From contig JAQSDB010000008.1 in assembly GCA_029945725.1 (NCBI GenBank), forward strand, positions 124,001 to 188,000: a DNA stretch of 64,000 nucleotides, read 5' to 3'. Below, piece by piece: positions 60,908 to 64,000 of the stretch. The notes under the pieces are model-generated. The model was not told where the DNA came from, made no database searches, and saw only the letters and a program-made list of their open reading frames with translations. The stretch comes from a bacterium. Its GTDB lineage: Bacteria > Pseudomonadota > Gammaproteobacteria > Pseudomonadales > Moraxellaceae. How positions within the stretch are numbered: the stretch's first letter is position 1; the number at the start of each line of letters is the position of its first letter. Position numbers and translations under genes: made by a program.

Positions 60908-63466
60908 TCAGACAGCCACGGTTTCAATACGGCCCTTTTTCTCGGCCGGGCTTGCCGGGCGAATCTGGCCACGCTCCTCCACAAACACCACGTTCGCATC
61001 CCTGTCATCACTGTTGATGAAATGCCGGAAGCGTTTCATTTTTTCCGGGTCCTCGATGGTGGTTTTCCATTCGCACTGGTAGGTGTCCACCAGATGCTGC
61101 ATGTCGGTTTCCAGTTCAGCGGCCAGCCCCAGCGAATCATTGATGACCACATCCTGCAGGTAGGCGAGACCGCCTTCCAGATTGTCACGCCAGACGCTGG
61201 TGCGCTGCAGGCGATCGGCGGTGCGGATATAGAACATCAGGAAGCGGTCGACATACTTCACCAGTGTTTCCGTATCGATATCACCGGCCAGCAGTTCGGC
61301 ATGGCGCGGCTTCATGCCGCCATTACCGCAGACATACAGGTTCCAGCCTTTTTCGGTGGCGATGATGCCGACATCCTTGCTCTGGGCTTCGGCACATTCA
61401 CGCGTGCAGCCGCTGACACCGAACTTGAGCTTGTGCGGCGAGCGCACGCCGCGATAACGCTTTTCCAGATCAATCGCGGTAGCCACCGAATCCTGCACGC
61501 CATAACGGCACCACGTAGAACCGACACAGGACTTCACCGTGCGCAGTGATTTTCCGTAGGCATGGCCGGACTCAAAACCGGCCTCGATCAGCTCACGCCA
61601 TATCTCCGGCAGCTCGTGCACCTGTGCGCCAAAGAGATCGACACGCTGGCCACCGGTGAGCTTGGTGTAGAGACCGTATTTTTTGGCAACGGCACCCACC
61701 GCCATCAGGCCGTCCGGTGTCACCTCACCACCGGGCATGCGCGGCACCACCGAGTAGGTGCCGTCCTTCTGCATGTTGGCCATGAAATAATCATTGGTAT
61801 CCTGCAGACCGGCGTGGTCTTTTTTCAGGATGTGATCGTTCCAGGTGGAAGCGAGAATCGAGGCCGTGGTCGGCTTGCAGATATCGCAACCATCACCGCG
61901 ACCGTGCTTCTCCAGCATTTCCTCAAAGGTGCGGATCTTTTCAATTTTGATAAGGTGATACATTTCCTGGCGCGAGTAAGCGAAGTGTTCACAGAGATCC
62001 TTCTTGACCTCGACACCACGCTTGCCGAGTTCGCATTTCAGTATCTGCCCCACCAGTGCCGTGCAGCCGCCGCAACTGGTCGCGGCCCTGGTCGCCGACT
62101 TGATGTCACCGACTTCCATGGCGCCGGCATCAATCGCGGCACAGATATCGCCCTTGCTGACGTTGTTGCAGGAACAGATCTGTGCGGTTGCCGGCAGCGC
62201 ATCGGCACCAAAGGCGGCCGGGGCCGAGCCATCGCGCGACGGCAAAATCAGCGCATCCGGATGCTCCGGCAACTCCATCCTGTTCAGCATGAACTGCAGC
62301 AGCGTGCCGTAGGCATCGACATCGCCCACCATTACCGCACCGAGCAGGGTCTTGCCGTCAGACGAGACCACGATTTTCTTGTAAATCTCCTTCGGCTCGT
62401 CGATGTAGAAATAACTCTGCGCGCCGGGCGTGGTGCCCATGGCATCACCGATGGAGCCGACATCGACGCCCATCAGCTTGAGCTTGGTGGACATGTCGGC
62501 GCCCTTGAATTCACTGGCTGCACTCGCCGTCAAATGATCTGCCACCACAGCTGCCATCTGGTAACCCGGCGCCACCAGACCGTAAATGCGGCCGTTCCAC
62601 AGCGCCGATTCACCAATGGAATAAATATCGGCATCCGAAGTCTGGCAGAAATCATTGACGACAATGCCGCCGCGCGCACCCGTCTCCAGGCCAGACTGGC
62701 GGCCCAGTTCATCGCGCGGACGGATGCCGGCAGAAAACAGGATCAGGTCGGTTTCCAGCTCGGCGCCGCAGGCAAACTTCATGACATGGCGGTGCGTTGC
62801 ACCATCGACAATTTCCAGCGTGTTCTTTTCCGTGTGGACCTTCACGCCCAGCGCCTCGATCTTGCGCCGCAGCACTTTCGCACCGCCATCGTCGAGCTGC
62901 ACGGCCATGAGGCGCGGTGCAAATTCCACCACATGCGTTTCCAGTCCCAGATCGCGCAGCGCCTTGGCCGCTTCCAGACCGAGCAGGCCGCCACCGACCA
63001 CCACACCGACTTTCGACTGCGCGGCACCGGCACTGATGGCTTCAAGATCTTCAATGGTGCGATAGACCAGGCAATGCTCGCGGTCATGCCCCGGCACCGG
63101 CGGTACAAAAGGATAGGAGCCGGTAGCCAGCACCAGCTTGTCATAGGAAAGCATTTCACCGGCAGCCGTGGTGACCGTCTTCGCCACCCTGTCGATGGCC
63201 ACGGCTTTGGTATTGAGCCTGAGGGCAATGTTTTTCTCGGAAAAAAAATCGCCCTGCACGAGACTGAGATCGGCGGCCGTCTTGCCGGAAAAATACGAGG
63301 AGAGATAAACGCGGTCATAGGCGGCGCGTGGCTCTTCTGCCAGCACGATGACCTCGAATACGTCATGGCCGCCGCGATCACTCAGGGCTTCAAGAAACTT
63401 GTGGCCGACCATGCCGTTGCCGATCACGATGACGCGGGATTTTTTAACGACGGACTGCGTGCTCAT
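60908..63466 (-). CDS. nirB: Nitrite reductase (NADH) large subunit
   Basis: FAD/NAD domain VIVIGNGMVGHKFLE; BFD ICSCNNVSKGDICAAI; siroheme/4Fe-4S KFGVSGCTRECAEAQSKD, NGGMKPRHAELLA. Confidence 0.97.
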   Translation of the reverse strand: MSTQSVVKKSRVIVIGNGMVGHKFLEALSDRGGHDVFEVIVLAEEPRAAYDRVYLSSYFSGKTAADLSLVQGDFFSEKNIALRLNTKAVAIDRVAKTVTTAAGEMLSYDKLVLATGSYPFVPPVPGHDREHCLVYRTIEDLEAISAGAAQSKVGVVVGGGLLGLEAAKALRDLGLETHVVEFAPRLMAVQLDDGGAKVLRRKIEALGVKVHTEKNTLEIVDGATHRHVMKFACGAELETDLILFSAGIRPRDELGRQSGLETGARGGIVVNDFCQTSDADIYSIGESALWNGRIYGLVAPGYQMAAVVADHLTASAASEFKGADMSTKLKLMGVDVGSIGDAMGTTPGAQSYFYIDEPKEIYKKIVVSSDGKTLLGAVMVGDVDAYGTLLQFMLNRMELPEHPDALILPSRDGSAPAAFGADALPATAQICSCNNVSKGDICAAIDAGAMEVGDIKSATRAATSCGGCTALVGQILKCELGKRGVEVKKDLCEHFAYSRQEMYHLIKIEKIRTFEEMLEKHGRGDGCDICKPTTASILASTWNDHILKKDHAGLQDTNDYFMANMQKDGTYSVVPRMPGGEVTPDGLMAVGAVAKKYGLYTKLTGGQRVDLFGAQVHELPEIWRELIEAGFESGHAYGKSLRTVKSCVGSTWCRYGVQDSVATAIDLEKRYRGVRSPHKLKFGVSGCTRECAEAQSKDVGIIATEKGWNLYVCGNGGMKPRHAELLAGDIDTETLVKYVDRFLMFYIRTADRLQRTSVWRDNLEGGLAYLQDVVINDSLGLAAELETDMQHLVDTYQCEWKTTIEDPEKMKRFRHFINSDDRDANVVFVEERGQIRPASPAEKKGRIETVAV

Positions 63467-63583
63467 ACCAACCTCCGAAGGCGCCCGCTTGTGCATAGGG
63501 TTGCAGGCGGGGGTTTGCTTTCGGCCCGAGGGCATTTCCTCGCAGGAAACGGGGAAATACGCAGACAGGGGCCGTGCTTGTGT

Positions 63584-63604
63584 AAAAAGTGCCTGAAAGC
63601 ACTT
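63584..63604 (-). terminator. Short hairpin with U-tract in the nasA-nirB gap
   Basis: Minus strand AAGTGC-TTTCAG-GCACTTTTT. Confidence 0.5.
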
Positions 63605-63685
63605 GCAAGCCCCGTTGCCTGCGAATCAAAACAGCACCGACAACCACGTTGTCATCAGCACTTTCAAACGGTTCCGCAGCGGCCA

Positions 63686-64000
63686 TCAGGCCGGCGTTTT
63701 TTCCACTACCTGACAGCTCGCCAGAATCTGTTTCAGTTCCGGCTGGCAGGAACCGCAATTGCTTCCTGCCTTCAAACACGCACCGATGGCGGCCACCGAA
63801 TCGAGATTCTGCGTGGCAATCGCCCGGCGTATGGTTTTCTCACCCACCGCAAAACAGGCACAGATGATATTGCCCACGTCCGCCGCCGGATCGGCCGCAC
63901 GGCCGGAAAGCAGTGCCCGCCGGTCCAGTGCGGAAAGCGGACCACCGATCAGGCCAGCCAGCCAGCGCCGCTCCGGCAGCCCGGAGTCCGGACCGATGAA
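63686..64000 (-). CDS. nasA: Assimilatory nitrate reductase large subunit, C-terminal BFD-type [2Fe-2S] domain (partial at window edge)
   Basis: IICACFAVGEKTIRRAI...GACLKAGSNCGSCQPELKQIL; frame open to window end; upstream of nirB. Confidence 0.8.
   Translation of the reverse strand, partial: FIGPDSGLPERRWLAGLIGGPLSALDRRALLSGRAADPAADVGNIICACFAVGEKTIRRAIATQNLDSVAAIGACLKAGSNCGSCQPELKQILASCQVVEKTPA

Overview
This 64 kb, high-GC window looks like a gammaproteobacterial chromosome. I judge this from gene content and gene order; taxonomy was not tested. A Pseudomonas-like core supercluster runs miaB ... phoH(ybeZ)-ybeY-corC-lnt ... leuS-lptE-holA ... proA-nadD-rsfS-rlmH-mrdA-rodA-mltB-rlpA, with accessory islets between the core blocks. 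An assimilatory nitrate/nitrite block (nasA 3' end, nirB, nirD) closes the right edge. The left half holds a Kef-type antiporter, an M14-like peptidase, an RND efflux pair, a copper-related SCO/PCuAC pair, slt and metabolic enzymes. The most system-like locus is 3530-14695. It is a minus-strand three-gene operon: a ~1600-aa repeat protein with a CXXCH motif, TSP3 Ca-binding repeats and a C-terminal sorting-like tail; an outer-membrane beta-barrel; and a lipoprotein with three CXXCH motifs. It is divergent from a FecR-domain protein and a CHASE2-class III nucleotide cyclase, suggesting a regulated surface redox or adhesion apparatus. Other notable items are an arfA-like ribosome-rescue gene with a terminator hairpin inside its ORF, a palindromic repeat translated into the N-terminus of nadD, a GMC oxidoreductase/small protein/CrtC-like cassette, an alpha/beta hydrolase with a possible PilZ-like C-terminal domain, and a divergent gene pair with overlapping start codons. 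All family calls come from reading motifs; no database search was run.
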